DNA of 64,000 nucleotides from contig NC_060065.1 of assembly GCF_020283565.1 (NCBI RefSeq), forward strand, positions 29,252,409 through 29,316,408, read 5' to 3'. Source of the DNA: Trifolium pratense (lineage: Eukaryota > Streptophyta > Magnoliopsida > Fabales > Fabaceae). The notes below the pieces were generated by a model. That model was not told where the DNA came from, ran no database searches, and saw nothing but the letters and a program-made list of their open reading frames with translations. This document shows positions 20,535 to 32,030 of the stretch, one piece after another. The position numbers and the translations under genes are program-made. Every line of letters begins with the position of its first letter. Within the stretch, counting starts at the first letter, position 1.

Positions 20535-20870
20535 TCTAAAGGGTTAAGAAGTCGAGCTAACCGACGTTAAACAAAGCGCTGCATGGGAGGCAACCCATGA
20601 GTTTTCTTTAATTCTTGTTTAATTTTTGCTTTCTTTTATTTTTGATTTTTTTATGATGATCCTGTGACTAATAGAGCTCCCACGCACATTTCTCAAAACG
20701 TTGCTGCTGGTGGGGGCGCAAGCATTGTTCCACCTGCACACACTACACATTTTTCTAACACTTTTGCAGGTAGTTCCTCCTCATAAAGGCAAAGCTCCAT
20801 CGATGATGTACTCCATGAGATACGCACCCAAAATGCATTAAATCAAGAGCGCGATGGATTATTTTATGCC
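20535..20870 (+). other. Post-pol linker of element C
   Basis: Right after the stop comes GTCGAGCTAACCGACGTTAA followed by the small hairpin ATGGG-AGGCAA-CCCAT (20583-20598). As I recall, this block normally sits after integrase in autonomous Athila elements. Its position directly behind protease suggests that RT-RH-INT were removed as a block. The rest of the stretch shows decayed coding-like sequence without a usable frame. Confidence 0.6.
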
Positions 20871-21089
20871 ATGCACCAACAACAACAGGAGATGATGGAA
20901 CAAATGACATTCATGCAAGCCCAGCAAAACCAAATTCTTCAAAACCAACACGAGATGCAGGGCTATTATCATAGATGGGAGAGCTCAGAAGAGCACCGTC
21001 AGCGACAGCTTGACAATGTCATACAAGAACTAGGCGGTTTGAGGCTTCAGTTCTGCAATTTCCAAAATTATCAACAGCCTCCCCCATGA
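20871..21089 (+). CDS. Small Gln/Met-rich ORF of element C, 72 residues
   Basis: The frame reads MHQQQQEMMEQMTFMQAQQNQ, then heptad-like Gln/Glu/Arg sequence to LQFCNFQNYQQPPP. It resembles the coiled-coil C-terminal tails seen in the second ORF region of Athila-type elements. It may be the remnant of a longer frame that reads in from about 20780. No function can be assigned. Confidence 0.35.
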   Translation: MHQQQQEMMEQMTFMQAQQNQILQNQHEMQGYYHRWESSEEHRQRQLDNVIQELGGLRLQFCNFQNYQQPPP

Positions 21090-22106
21090 TCTACCACAGG
21101 TTTTACGCTCCAAAGCTACTCTTGAGTCACAGCAGTGAGGACACTGTTGGATTTAAGTTTAGGGGAGTATTCTACTATCTCTATTTACTTTTAATTTTTA
21201 GTTATTTGAATTTTTATTTCCTTTCGCATAATAAAAAATTGAATTTATAGTATATTCTTTGGTTTTTCTAAATTTTTCCTTTTCTTGAGCCAAATTAAAA
21301 TTTTTTCCAAAGACTTAGGATAATAGCTCACTTAGAAAGTATATAGGTTAAGAAAAGATGAGAGGCTAAGTTAAGGAAATTAGGGAATTTTACAACAAAA
21401 TCGGTATTTTTCCAACACCCAGAAGTCTCCCTAGTATAGATATCAATTTGAATAACCATTGTGCCAAAATCTCCTGATTTAAATTTGTGGAATCCTTTAG
21501 TAGTTTATCTATCCAGTCGGACACCATCTATAAAGTCACACATTAAGTAGGTTTGTCGATGAATATAAGCGAATCATCTAAGCAAATTCTTAAGGTCATA
21601 CTGTGGTAATACGGTTAAACCTTAAAGGAGAAAAATAATATAAGGTCATACTGTGGTAATACGGTTAAACCTTGGAAAACAAATATTTATATGATTACTC
21701 ATACAAAAAATTGTATCATCAAACTAATTGCGAATTGAAAAAGATGAATAAAGACGCTAACCGGCTTTCTTACCATGTGTGTGACATAGATAAAGGGGCT
21801 TAATGTGACTGTCTAGAATGAAAAAGGATGAAATAAAGGAGAAGATTTAGATTTTAGTACAACGGCATGATCCAAATTCGATATGTATAAGAGGGAGAAC
21901 TTTGTGTGTCGTTGAAATACCCTTCTTGATTGTGTAAAGAACCTAACTAATTAATCTTAGCCGATTTGAATTTCTGACCACGTATGAGTACTTGTGATGT
22001 TATTTTCCTCTAAGTCTGTGTGTGTGAGTTGCTTCGCATTTTACATGTTTTCTACATGCAAGCTAAATTGCTTGAGGACAAGCAATGGTTCAAGTTTAGG
22101 GGAGTT
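21090..22106 (+). other. 3' untranslated region and polypurine tract of element C
   Basis: No gene. The tract AAGTTTAGGGGAGTT (22092-22106) abuts the right LTR and is the expected plus-strand primer. A near-identical AAGTTTAGGGGAGT lies about 940 bases upstream (near 21155). A 33-base segment beginning AAGGTCATACTGTGGTAAT is present twice, near 21591 and 21642. Confidence 0.7.
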
Positions 22107-23986
22107 TGATGCACCTAAAAATATGCTATTTATTTAGTTAATTTACTATTATATTTTAATTATTTTTATTTTGATTCCGAAGTTTTATATTATGAATTGT
22201 TACTTATTTCTCGTATTTTAAATAAACAGATAAAAATTGCACGAGTTGAAGAAAGGAGCGAAAACGGACCAGAAAGGAGCAAAACCGGACAAAAAGGGCC
22301 ACACACGTGCAACCAATTGGGCCACACGTGTGCAGCCCACTCAAAAGCAATGCTGCCCGCCAGCAAGAAGCAAATGGCGCCCGCCACATGCACACATGGC
22401 GCCAGCCATGTGTTTCTTCACCCTCGCCACTTCCTTTTCATCATGGCCGTCCATCAGATCAAACGGTGACGCGCTATTCAGCTAAAAGTCCCACATCGGC
22501 CAAATTCTGTCTTTTCCTCCTTGTATTTTAGTATAAATAGGCTAGTTCTCTTCACTCAAAAAAAGATAACACTTGACTTGGAGAATTGAGAACTAGGCTT
22601 AGTACCACAAGGTTTTCTTCTCTAAAGTTGAGAGTTTAGTATTATTTTATTCTCCGTTGAGAATAAAATAAGTTTTTTTTTATTTTCCTACCGTTACGCT
22701 GTCGGATTCTGTACTCAAGATTTCTTTTTAATTCAGGTTCTTATTTTATTTTATGGTCTTATTTATTTCTTGTCTTTATTTTATTGCTTTTATTTTATGC
22801 TTTTAATTTCTGCTTTTATTTTTATTATGTCTTTTTATTTATTTGCTTATTTTATTTTTATGTCTTTAGTTTTAGTTATGTCTAGCTAAATTAGCGTTGC
22901 TAGGATGTGTAGTTAGTAGCTAATAGGGGTTCGGTAGTTAATTCGTGCTTAATAGTTTTCAACCACCAGTTTTAAATAAATACGTTATCAAATAATTCGT
23001 CACGAGAGTGAGGATTGTTTCAAAGGCAATAAACCAACATTGACGAGAGTTGAGGTTTAGGGTCGGATAGTTAAAACTGACCGTTAGTTCTAAAGTCCGC
23101 GAGAGCTATTTAGGATTAATGAGTTTTATATTGGTTTTCAAAGGTACTTAAATAGGTAAGTGAGTGTGTGAGAGCTGAGCATTTATTTTATCTAAGTATA
23201 ACGCTAGTCAAGATTTGCGAGAGCTGAGATTAGTGTTTTTAAACCAAATATAATTCTTGAAAACTGACAACGGTTTTATTTTCTTAAGCAGTTTTTAATT
23301 AAGCGTTGATTATAATTCGTCACGAGAGTGAGAATTAATTAAAGTAAAAATCAATAGAGCGAGAGCGTGAGATTTCTACTAGATAGTAAAAACTGAACAT
23401 TAAATCTAATTCGCAACGAGAGTTGGGATTAGAGTTAATTAAATTATATTGTTTTTCAAAAAGTATTTTATTAGCGGGTGTGAGGACGAGAGTTAAGCAC
23501 CACCTTTATAATTTATAATACGATCTGAATTGTATTTTTAAAACAATATAGTTTCGAAAATTTAATTGTTTACACCACTAAAATCTAGAAGTAATGCAAC
23601 TACTTTGTAAAGTATTTTATTAATTTCATGATGAGAGTTGTGAGAGCTGGAAGTGAGAACGGCTTTTCGCCTGGAGCATCGATTTTATTAAAATACGACG
23701 ATTAGATGTGGTAGTAATTTTGTCTAGCGCGAATTAGGTATTGAACCCTCTGAAGCAACTAATAGCACGTCCTAGCAATATTTTATTTACATATTAAAAA
23801 TCTAAAAAATATTTATTTCTCTTATTTTAGTTATTCATTTAATCATAACCCTTTAAATCATTAGCCTTAGATTTACAAAGCAACACTAGAATACGGTAGG
23901 TCGATTATTGGTCCTTTGGGTTCGATATCTTTTAAAACTACACGACACGACTGTATACTTGCGGTCATTGTCGCGTCACACGATCA
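22107..23986 (+). repeat. 3' LTR of element C
   Basis: Same 1880 bases as 15909-17788, with no difference noticed. It is followed by the GAACA target duplication and then element B's integrase coding sequence. Confidence 0.95.
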
Positions 23987-26900
23987 GAACAAGATCCCAG
24001 ACTTCATTTCTCTTGAATTGATTCAATTCTTCTTGCATTGCTCCAATCCAGAACTCATCAGTAAGAGCCTCTTTTATGTTTTTAGGCTCAAATTTTGATA
24101 CAAAACAAGTGTTTGAGATAGCATCAATCTTTCTTCTGGTAGCAATGCCCTGGTCTGGATCACCTATGATTAGATCTTTAGGGTGATTCTTCTGTGTCCT
24201 AATAGATGGTGCTTTTGCTGGGGCAGGTACAGAGTCTTGATCAGATTCCTCACCTTTTAATTCAGACTTTTCACTTTGTGTCATCTCATCAGAATTGTCA
24301 GGGGATGGTTCAACATCTGTTTCCACATCCTGTGATTGAGTGGATGGTGCATCATCAATCACAACATTGATCGTTTCCATAATGACTTTGGTTTTTGAGT
24401 TATAGACCCTGTAGGCTCTGCTATTCAAAGAGTATCCCAGAAATATACCTTCTTCACTTTTAGGATCAAGTTTTCGTCTTGGTTCTCTGTCAGCAAGAAT
24501 GTAGCATTTACTCCCAAAAATGTGAAAGTGTTTCACAGTTGGCTTTCTTCCCTTCCATAATTCATATAAGGTTGCATATGTTCCCTTTTTAAGTGTTACA
24601 CGGTTGTGTATGTAGCAGACTGTACTCATAGCCTCTGCCCAGAATTGATATGGAAGACCCTTGGCATGAAGCATTACCCTAGCAGACTCTTGAATGGTTC
24701 TATTCTTTCTCTCTACTACACCATTTTGTTGTGGTGTTATGGGAGCAGAGAATTCATGTTGGATACCTTCTGCTGCACAGAAATCATAGAATTTGCTATT
24801 CTCAAATTCCTTTCCATGATCACTTCTGACCCTTATGATGACAGACTCTTTTTCTCTTTGAAGTTGTACACATAAGTTTCTAAATGTTTCAAAACTATCT
24901 GATTTTTCTCTAAGGAAGTCTATCCATGTAAATCTAGAGAAATCATCCACCATAACAAAAGCATACCTTTTTCCTCCAAGACTTTCAGTCTGCATAGGTC
25001 CCATCAAATCCATATGTAACAATTCAAGTGTTCTGGTAGTAGTTTGATGTTGAAGCCTTGGGTGCGCCACCTTGGTTTGTTTGCCTATCTGACATTCTCC
25101 ACATATTGTTCTTTCGTCTATCTTTAGCTTGGGTAATCCTCTGATTGCTTCTTCAGCTATGGCCTTTTTCATTCCTCTCAGGTGTAGATGACCCAACTTT
25201 TGATGCCAGAGTTTGACTTCCTCATTTTTGCTTATGAGACAAGTAGACATATAATTTCCTTCTTCAGATACCCACAAGTAACAATTGTCTTTGGACCTTA
25301 CTCCCTTCATTATCAGTCTTCCTTCTCCATCTGTAACAAGACATTCTGATTGTGTGAAGTTCACCTTCATGCCTTGGTCACACAATTGACTGATGCTAAT
25401 CAAATTTGCTGTAAGTCCTTTAACTAACAGAACATTGTCTAAGTTTGGTAGCCCATTGTCAATTAGGTTCCCAATTCCTTTTATTTCTCCCTTAGCTCCA
25501 TCTCCAAAAGTTACAAAACTTGTGGCATAGGATCTTAGATTGGCTAGATATCCTTCCACTCCAGTCATGTGTCTAGAGCATCCACTGTCAAAATACCAAT
25601 CTTGTCTAGATGATGCCCGCAGAGATGTATGAGCTATCAAGCTTACACAATCTTCCTTTTTCTTCCACTCTTTCTTGACATTCACGTTCTCAGATTTGGG
25701 TTCAAGTGACCGTGAATTCTGTGGATAGCCATACAGCTTGTAGCAGTAAGGTCTGATGTGCCCTTTCCTACCACAGTAATGACACCTCCAATTCCTTCTT
25801 TTAGTCCTAAATCTTGACCCGTTGTATCGCTGGTGAGGTGGATGTTGAGGCATCGAGTTAGTCTGGACATGCTGCTTGGGTTTCAACCATGTGTCAGTTC
25901 CCTGATGTGTGGGAGGATGAGGAGGTAGTAACCCACCACTAACAGGAAAAGTTTTATCAATGGGGGTAGTGATAGTAGCTTTGTTATAACCCATTTCTTG
26001 ATCCACTATCTCATAGTCAAAGCCAATAGGTTTCTTACCTGCACTTTGTTTTAACAACATGGCTTGAAACTTTTCTTCTCCTGATGCAAAGACTCTAACT
26101 TGTTTTCTAGCATGCTCCAAGTCTTCATTCAGCTTTTCAATCTCTTTATTGAGAGTCTTAATTATATCCAGACATTCATTCTTCTCAGCCTGTAGTTGGC
26201 AATTCGCCTTCTTTTGTTTTTCCAAGGCTTTGCAGAATTCATTGCTCCTGATGAATAGGTCCTTGTAGGTAGCTAGTAGTTCTTCATAGGATGTTTCATC
26301 ACATGATTCAGCATCAGATTCACAGACACCTGTCAATGCATTGACAAGTTTAGCAGATTCACCTTCATCTTCTTCTTCTGAATCATCCTCATCTGTCCAA
26401 GTAACAGCAAGACTCTTCTTCTTCTTCAGGAAAGTAGGGCATTCAGATTTGATATGACCAAATCCTTCGCACTCATGACACTGAACTCCTCTAGATGAAG
26501 TACTTTTGTCATCACTTCTGGTCCTCCTTTGACTAGATACAGGTTTGTTGAAGTCAGATTTGGTGCTTGGACCATTGAACTTATTGTTGAAGTCAGACTT
26601 GGTGCTTGGACCATTGAATTTATTTCTTTTGTCCATCCTCTTCATGATACGGTTGAACTGTCTCCCAAGTAACACCATGGCTTCAGATAAGCTTTCATCA
26701 CTCTCCATCTCTATCTCTTCATCTTCTGCAGTATTAGAAGTAAAAACCAAATTTTTGTTTTTCTTCTCTTTTCTTTGGTTTATGCTCATCTCATATGTTT
26801 GAAGTGAGCCTATTAGTTCATCCACTTGAATGTTGGCCAGATCCTGAGATTCTTCTATTGCTGTTACTTTCATGTCAAACCTCTTAGGTAGAGATCTGAG

Positions 26901-27422
26901 GATTTTGCTCACCAGCTTTTCATCTGATATGGGTTCTCCCAAGGCATCAAATGAATTAGCAAATTCTAAAATATTCATGTGAAAGTCATGAATATTCTCT
27001 TCTTCCTTCATACTCAGATTTTTAAAGTTCGTGCGTAGCATCTGAAGTTTGGACAGCTTTACCTTGTTGGTTCCTTCATGTGCTTTCCTGAGTATTTCCC
27101 ACGCCTGTTTGGCCACAGTGCATCGTTTAACAAGTCTGAACATGTTGATGTCCACCCCATTGAATATGGCATTTAAGGCCTTTGAGTTTCCCAGAGCTAA
27201 GTCATCCTCATCTTTAGAATAGTCTTTTGTAGGCTTGATTTCAATGGTTACCTTTCCATCCTTATCAATAACCATTGGGGGTTCCCATCCATTTTCTACA
27301 GCTTTCCATGTTCTGCTATCAATGGATTTAAGAAAAACCATCATCTTAGCTTTCCAGTAGTCATAGTTCTCAGGCCTAGTTAGCAGTGGTGGTTTAGAAA
27401 CCGTTCCTCCTTCCTTGTCCAT
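23987..27422 (-). CDS. Element B gag-protease-integrase, single 1148-residue frame cut by element C
   Basis: The start is ATG at 27422, just inside the PBS leader. Gag, residues about 20-230, has ENYDYWKAKMMVFLKSID, LGNSKALNAIFNGV and MKVTAIEESQDLA. There are two CCHC knuckles: CHECEGFGHIKSEC at about 311 and CHYCGRKGHIRPYC at about 545, the second unusually close to the protease. Protease WYFDSGCSRHMTG is at about 607. The integrase zinc finger (LWHQKLGHLHLRG ... ICGECQIGK) is at about 735-775, and the DDE core has LLHMDLMGP, RSDHGKEFEN and VVERKNRTIQ. Gag and pol share one frame, unlike element A. The ORF ends artificially at the element C junction; pol continues at 15908. Confidence 0.92.
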
Positions 27423-27473
27423 CTCACCAGAAATTTCCGTCCCTGAAGCTCACCCTGAGTTTCGAGCAGGGTG

Positions 27474-27490
27474 CCTGCTCTGATGCCAAT
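27474..27490 (-). promoter_or_regulatory. Primer binding site of element B
   Basis: Abutting the LTR, the element strand reads ATTGGCATCAGAGCAGG. This is one base off the initiator tRNA-Met complement TGGTATCAGAGC. Confidence 0.75.
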
Positions 27491-28501
27491 TGAAATTCTG
27501 GCACACTAGTGTTAAGATGTTGTACTCAACGCTTCACCACTATAATACACTTTTAATGCGTGAATCAATGATCCAACATCCAATAGCGCATACACAAGGA
27601 ATAATAAACTAAACAAACTGAAAGAAAATTAACACAGTAATTTGTTAACCCAGTTCAGCATAAGCCTACTCTGGGGGATACCAATCCAGGAGTGAATCCA
27701 CTATGATAGTATTAGTTTGAAGCCCTCAATAAACTTCCCGTTTATGACTTCTCACCTAATCACCACCCGTGCTATATTCTACCTAAGACACACCTAGGTA
27801 TGAAAACCTCCGCTCACCTCCTCTTGACCACAGCCACTGTGATCGTACAATACTAGATTTAATAAGTGAAGACACAATTCATAAAACACTCACACCACTT
27901 CCGTGCTTAAAAGCTTTGGAATGGTATACACACACTATCTCCTTGCTTAGAAGCTCCAGAGATATTACAATGCACAAACACACAGTTCCTAGTCTAGTGG
28001 AAAATCAACACAAGACTTAGAACACAATAGACACAATACTAAAACCTAAACTCACGCTTTGTAAGACTCAATTCTGGTTTCAGTGACTTGAACAATGGTG
28101 TTAACATTCTTTAAATAACCTTCACTAGCACAGGCTAGGTCTTCAATTAGGCTTCAATAGCACAGCATGATTAAAGGTTCCTTCAAGGAATAATCTTCAA
28201 TTAAAATGTTTTGTTTCCTTAACTTGAAGATCTGATTAGCAACCAAAACTTGATCACGAGATCCATTATTAATTATACGTGACAGCGCTCCTTATCACAA
28301 ACGAACATTTATTATGGATTCCATATTTAGAACTTAGGCGCGAGATCTCAACATACACAAGTCCGGCCTACTGGATGTGGTATCCAATGTTGAAGCATTG
28401 TACCGAACATCTTGCTTATACTGGATGGTGGAAGCGTGTAGTTCCACATCAAGAAGAATCACATGTTTTAGCAAAATGAGGCCAACCATACAACGCCAAC
28501 A
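27491..28501 (-). repeat. 5' LTR of element B
   Basis: Inferred as 1011 bp: on the element strand it starts TGTTGGCGTTG and ends GAATTTCA directly before the PBS. The start resembles element A's TGTTGGAAC. The outer boundary is set where sequence resembling another LTR begins (28502). The partner LTR lies left of the window, so the boundary is not confirmed by a second copy. ATATA at 28502-28506 is the expected position of a target duplication. Confidence 0.65.
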
Positions 28502-29858
28502 ATATAGTAGTAAGTTATCGTCTCCACAGGGATTGCACCAAGGTTATCAGCTTTGATTAGGAATTTATGCTTTTAAGAGTAAAAGGAGTTTTGCATTCGC
28601 TTTGTTTGATTGAATAGGGTTTTTGACATATAACAATAAATAGCAATTAAAGTAAGAGCAATTGTAATAAAGAGTTGAGTTTCAGATGAGAACAAGTGGT
28701 TAAGTACTTTTCGAATTCCTCACATATTTCTGCTTGGTAACTGGCGCTATATCTGCTTACTATCGAAGTATTATCTGGAGATTAATTTCTATTAAAGTAA
28801 GCTTAGTTTAACTATACTTACTTCTATTGTAATCTTCTTAGGGTGAATCAATTAAACTAGGTTTATCCTTCGTTATTTCTTGTCCTTACCCTTAACGGGA
28901 TCAGCCTGCAATAGGCATCCCTACCTTTCGAGGTTCCTAATTTAACAAGTTCTCTAGCATAACTGGTTCCCTAATATCAGTACATAATTTAATAGTCTCA
29001 TGTAAGTAGGTTATAGTATCCCTTTGTTTCTGAAGTCTTAGATGTGTCACGATATCCACTTCGACCCTAATTACTAACAGAATATGCGTACATTCATATA
29101 TGCTAGTGTATAAAACGATAAATACAAATACTAACGAATAATAAATGAATAGCAATTTGTATATAGACTTGGAAAATAACCAGATTATATGTTTTCAAGC
29201 ATTTGTATGGGAGTTCATCTACTTGACCTAACCCTGAAGGGGTTTAGCTACTAAACACCATAACAAAACAATAATGAAAAGGAAGCATAAAGGTTACCCT
29301 TATGCCCTTGGAGCACCTGAGCCTCATTGCCTCCTCCTTAGAGTTCTCCTAACTCTCTTGTGAATATTGAATTGTTCTCAATATTTCTAAATGAATAATA
29401 GTGGAGGAGGAAGGCTCTATTTATAGCTTTTCAGCTAGGTTTGGCCTTTTTCTGCACATCCATTGCACCCATCGTGGCCACGATGACGTGTATTTTCGAC
29501 TCATCGTGCCACAATGGATCATATCGTGGTGCGATGGAAGATTTCCTCAGATTCTCTGCGTGCTTTTCAAGTCTTCATCGTGCCACGATGGCAAGCCATC
29601 GTGGTACGATGGAAAAGATTTTTTTGCAGATTTCTTCAAATTAACCATCTTCTCATCGCGCCACGCCGGATCTCATTGTGGGTACGATGGGTTGCGCTGT
29701 TTATTACGTTTTTGCCCTTTTTTGATGCTTTTTCCACTTTTCTTGCTTCCGGGCCAAGTAACTCCACTTTTTCGGGTATTTGCTTGCTTATGGGCTTCAA
29801 TTGCTATTAAAACTATACTAATTTATTACTAAAAATACCATCTAATTGACTGTCATCA
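28502..29858 (-). repeat. Old LTR fragment (minus strand), truncated by element B
   Basis: On the minus strand it starts TGATGACAG (29858) and contains GCTATAAATAG near 29418-29428, a likely TATA box. It runs to GCAATCCCTGTGGAGACGAT, a phrase common near the 3' end of plant gypsy LTRs, before being cut at 28502. The stretch 29470-29690 holds several copies of a CATCGTGG/CCACGATG palindrome. No internal coding region adjoins its outer side, so it may be a solo or split LTR. Confidence 0.5.
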
Positions 29859-30235
29859 CCCTGCTAAAAAACCTAAAAAAAATACAGGATTGGCGGGCCA
29901 GCCCATTCATACTAACCCATTTTGAGAGCTCTGCATAAAGCTCTAAGGGAGCTATACTAGGTGTGCTTAAAATAAAAAGGAATAAAGTAACAGTGTTAAA
30001 AAGGAGAAAATTCCATTGATGATAGAAACAAAAATCAAGTAATCCTAATTCCAAGCTAAAGGATTCTCCAAGCCAATGATAAGATTATAATGTAACATTT
30101 ATATTGAAAAGAGTTACATTTTTTTTTGTTAAAAGTGAAAATTGTGAATTCGAACTTGCACCCAACACATCAAATATCCCTGCACGTTGCCGCTACAATT
30201 TGTGGGAAGAGAGCTACTTTGCTCGCATTAAATAT
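29859..30235. other. Intergenic, no feature recognised
   Basis: About 380 bases of AT-rich sequence with no recognisable coding or repeat structure. Confidence 0.4.
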
Positions 30236-30682
30236 TGTTTTGGATATACCAAAATAGTCTCACATCGCTTGGTAATCGAGGCTAAGGAGTGTTTATATAC
30301 AACATCCACACTTTTCAAATCACCGAGGCGCCTTTTCTACAAAGGACAAAACTGTGACGGGTTAACCCCAAAGCGGACAATCTCTCGGAGATGTGGACTT
30401 AAGGTAACATCTTAATGTTGGTGCCGTCTGTGGGAAACGAAACTACGAATTCTCGCGGTTCGACACATGGTAGCCCCTTAGCCTCGACTGGGGGGCTACA
30501 GTTCTAGATACACCAAAATAATCTCACATCGCTTGGTAATCAAGGCTAAGGAGTGTTTATATACAACACCCACATCTTTTCAAACTACCGAGATGCCTTT
30601 TCTACAAAGAACAAAATCGTGACGGGTTAACCCCAAAGCGGACAAGCTCTCCGAGATGTGGACTTGATGTAACATCGGAACA
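30236..30682 (+). mobile_element. TRIM (terminal-repeat retrotransposon in miniature), 447 bp
   Basis: Two similar direct repeats of about 182 bp (30236-30417 and 30500-30682) flank an 82-bp interior. The interior begins with a PBS-like TGGTGCCGTCTGTGGGAA and ends with a polypurine tract CTGGGGGGCTAC. Target duplications AATAT occur at 30231-30235 and 30683-30687. Each LTR has CTCACATCGCTTGG followed by TTTATATACAA, a USE-like box and TATA-like pair. LTR1 starts TGTTTTGG; the second LTR's first base has mutated to A. The two LTRs differ at many positions, so this is an older insertion. It has no coding capacity. Confidence 0.75.
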
Positions 30683-30687
30683 AATAT

Positions 30688-31150
30688 GATTTCTCTTAAA
30701 ATAATTGGAATATAACCAACAAAATTAAATTGGAGTTTCTATGATGCAGTCCTGTTTTGGTGCAATCATTTTAATTGACAAATAGAATATCAATTAATTC
30801 TTTACCAAAAAAAAAAAAAAGAATATCAATTAATTCCACATCAGCGCAAGTCTATGGTGAACTCTATGACACTTTTATTTATTGCACATGAATCCCTCAT
30901 TAATTTTTTTTATACAATCCCTCATTAAGTTAATATTAAGTTTATAACTTTATATTATATTATTATAATTATAATACTTTGCTGTATATTCATGCCTCTC
31001 TATTTCAACTTTGTTTCCGGAAAATTTTACTAAATTCATAAGATTTGTATACCAAAAAAAAATTCATAAGATTTGAAACAAATCGAGTAATAAAATCGAG
31101 TAGTATTAATGGATTTAATTCATCTAAATCCATTGGTATCCATTAGTATT
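30688..31150. other. AT-rich intergenic stretch with three tiny poly-A insertions
   Basis: No gene. Three sites show a short A- or T-rich insert bounded by direct repeats: 30784-30836, 30891-30928 and 31032-31075. They are described under findings. Confidence 0.6.
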
Positions 31151-32030
31151 AGAATTCGAATATGGGCAAAATTATCATTACCATATATAACATAAAACTT
31201 CTCCGCCGATTCTTTCTAATCTAGCCTCTCGATCTGTCATTATACCCCTAGAAGTAGAAAGAATTACAATTCCCATTCCTCCTAAAACTCTCGGAATTTG
31301 TTGATAGTTAGAATAGATTCGTAGACCTGGTGTACTGATCCTTTTTAAATTTAAAAAAGTTTTATACGATCTTTTCCTATTTCTTCTATACCGTAGAGTT
31401 AAAACATAAAAGTCTTTTTTGCTTTCTCGATGTTTTCTGACGTTTTCAACAAGACCCTCTTGTACAAGAATTCTCACAATGAGTTCGATAATATTAGTAC
31501 GTGGTAGTTGAACTATTCTTTTTCCATTCCTGTCAGCATTGCGTATCAAGGTTAGTATATCAGCGATAGTATCTTTACACATGATCGATTATTGCTCCTT
31601 ACTTTCGATATAATCAACGTGCTCGCGTTTTTTTTTTTGATTTTTTATTTTTTGATTCAATAAAATATCTAATATTGAATAGGAGAATATAATAATACTC
31701 TAGTCTGTATAGAAAATATTATTCTAATTAGGATAATGTAAATATATAATATAGAATATTAAAAAACAAAAAAAAAAAGATAGAAAGAAAATGAACGAAT
31801 GACCTATTATCATAGTTCTAATACTTTAAGAATCTATTTCTTTTCTATATTCCATGCTCCAGATACTCGAATAAATATCTGACGGGGTAAAGCCATCTCT
31901 ATCAAGAGAAGATGACGTATCTATTTTATGTTCTGTACTATCAATAGGATCAATTATAACAAGTCACACACTCATATTCCGGAAATACAGAAACAAAGAA
32001 GTTTCGCGGTCGAACTACCAAATCAAAAAT
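31150..32030 (-). other. Nuclear insertion of plastid DNA (NUPT) around rps8
   Basis: The segment contains a plastid-type rps8 frame, and its upstream spacer also reads like plastid DNA (for example AAGTCACACACTCATATTCC near 31960). Borders are approximate; I could not place the right-hand part on a plastid map. No tRNA or second ribosomal protein gene is evident. Confidence 0.6.
31178..31582 (-). CDS. rps8: Plastid 30S ribosomal protein S8-like ORF in the nucleus, 134 residues
   Basis: The frame is full length for plastid S8 and keeps its hallmarks: [14 protein letters not shown] at the N-terminus, [23 protein letters not shown] in the middle, and [19 protein letters not shown] then [20 protein letters not shown] at the C-terminus. 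S8 binds 16S rRNA in the plastid small subunit. The start reads MCKDT where plastid copies usually have MGKDT, and the middle is fairly divergent. No transit peptide or nuclear promoter is seen, so this is most likely a silent plastid fragment that has not yet acquired a stop, not a functional transferred gene. Confidence 0.85.
   Translation of the reverse strand: MCKDTIADILTLIRNADRNGKRIVQLPRTNIIELIVRILVQEGLVENVRKHRESKKDFYVLTLRYRRNRKRSYKTFLNLKRISTPGLRIYSNYQQIPRVLGGMGIVILSTSRGIMTDREARLERIGGEVLCYIW

Larger units (their letters stand above)
15909..23986 (+). mobile_element. Element C: non-autonomous Athila-like Ty3-gypsy element encoding only gag and protease
   Basis: Two 1880-bp LTRs (15909-17788 and 22107-23986) begin TGATGCACC and end CACGATCA. 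The target duplication GAACA is at 15904-15908 and 23987-23991. The LTRs align with no length difference (constant offset 6198) and I saw no mismatch. Inside are a tRNA-Asp-type PBS, one gag-protease ORF, a small Gln-rich ORF and a polypurine tract. The 4318-bp interior has no RT, RNase H or integrase. The element must therefore move using another element's enzymes. Athila affinity rests on the PBS, the DLGAS protease and the GTCGAGCTAACCGACGTTAA motif after the ORF. Confidence 0.93.

Noticed and set aside
29401..29832. 143-codon plus-strand frame in the old LTR
   Set aside because: It spans the palindrome cluster and TATA-like region of an LTR and overlaps other open frames. No domain.
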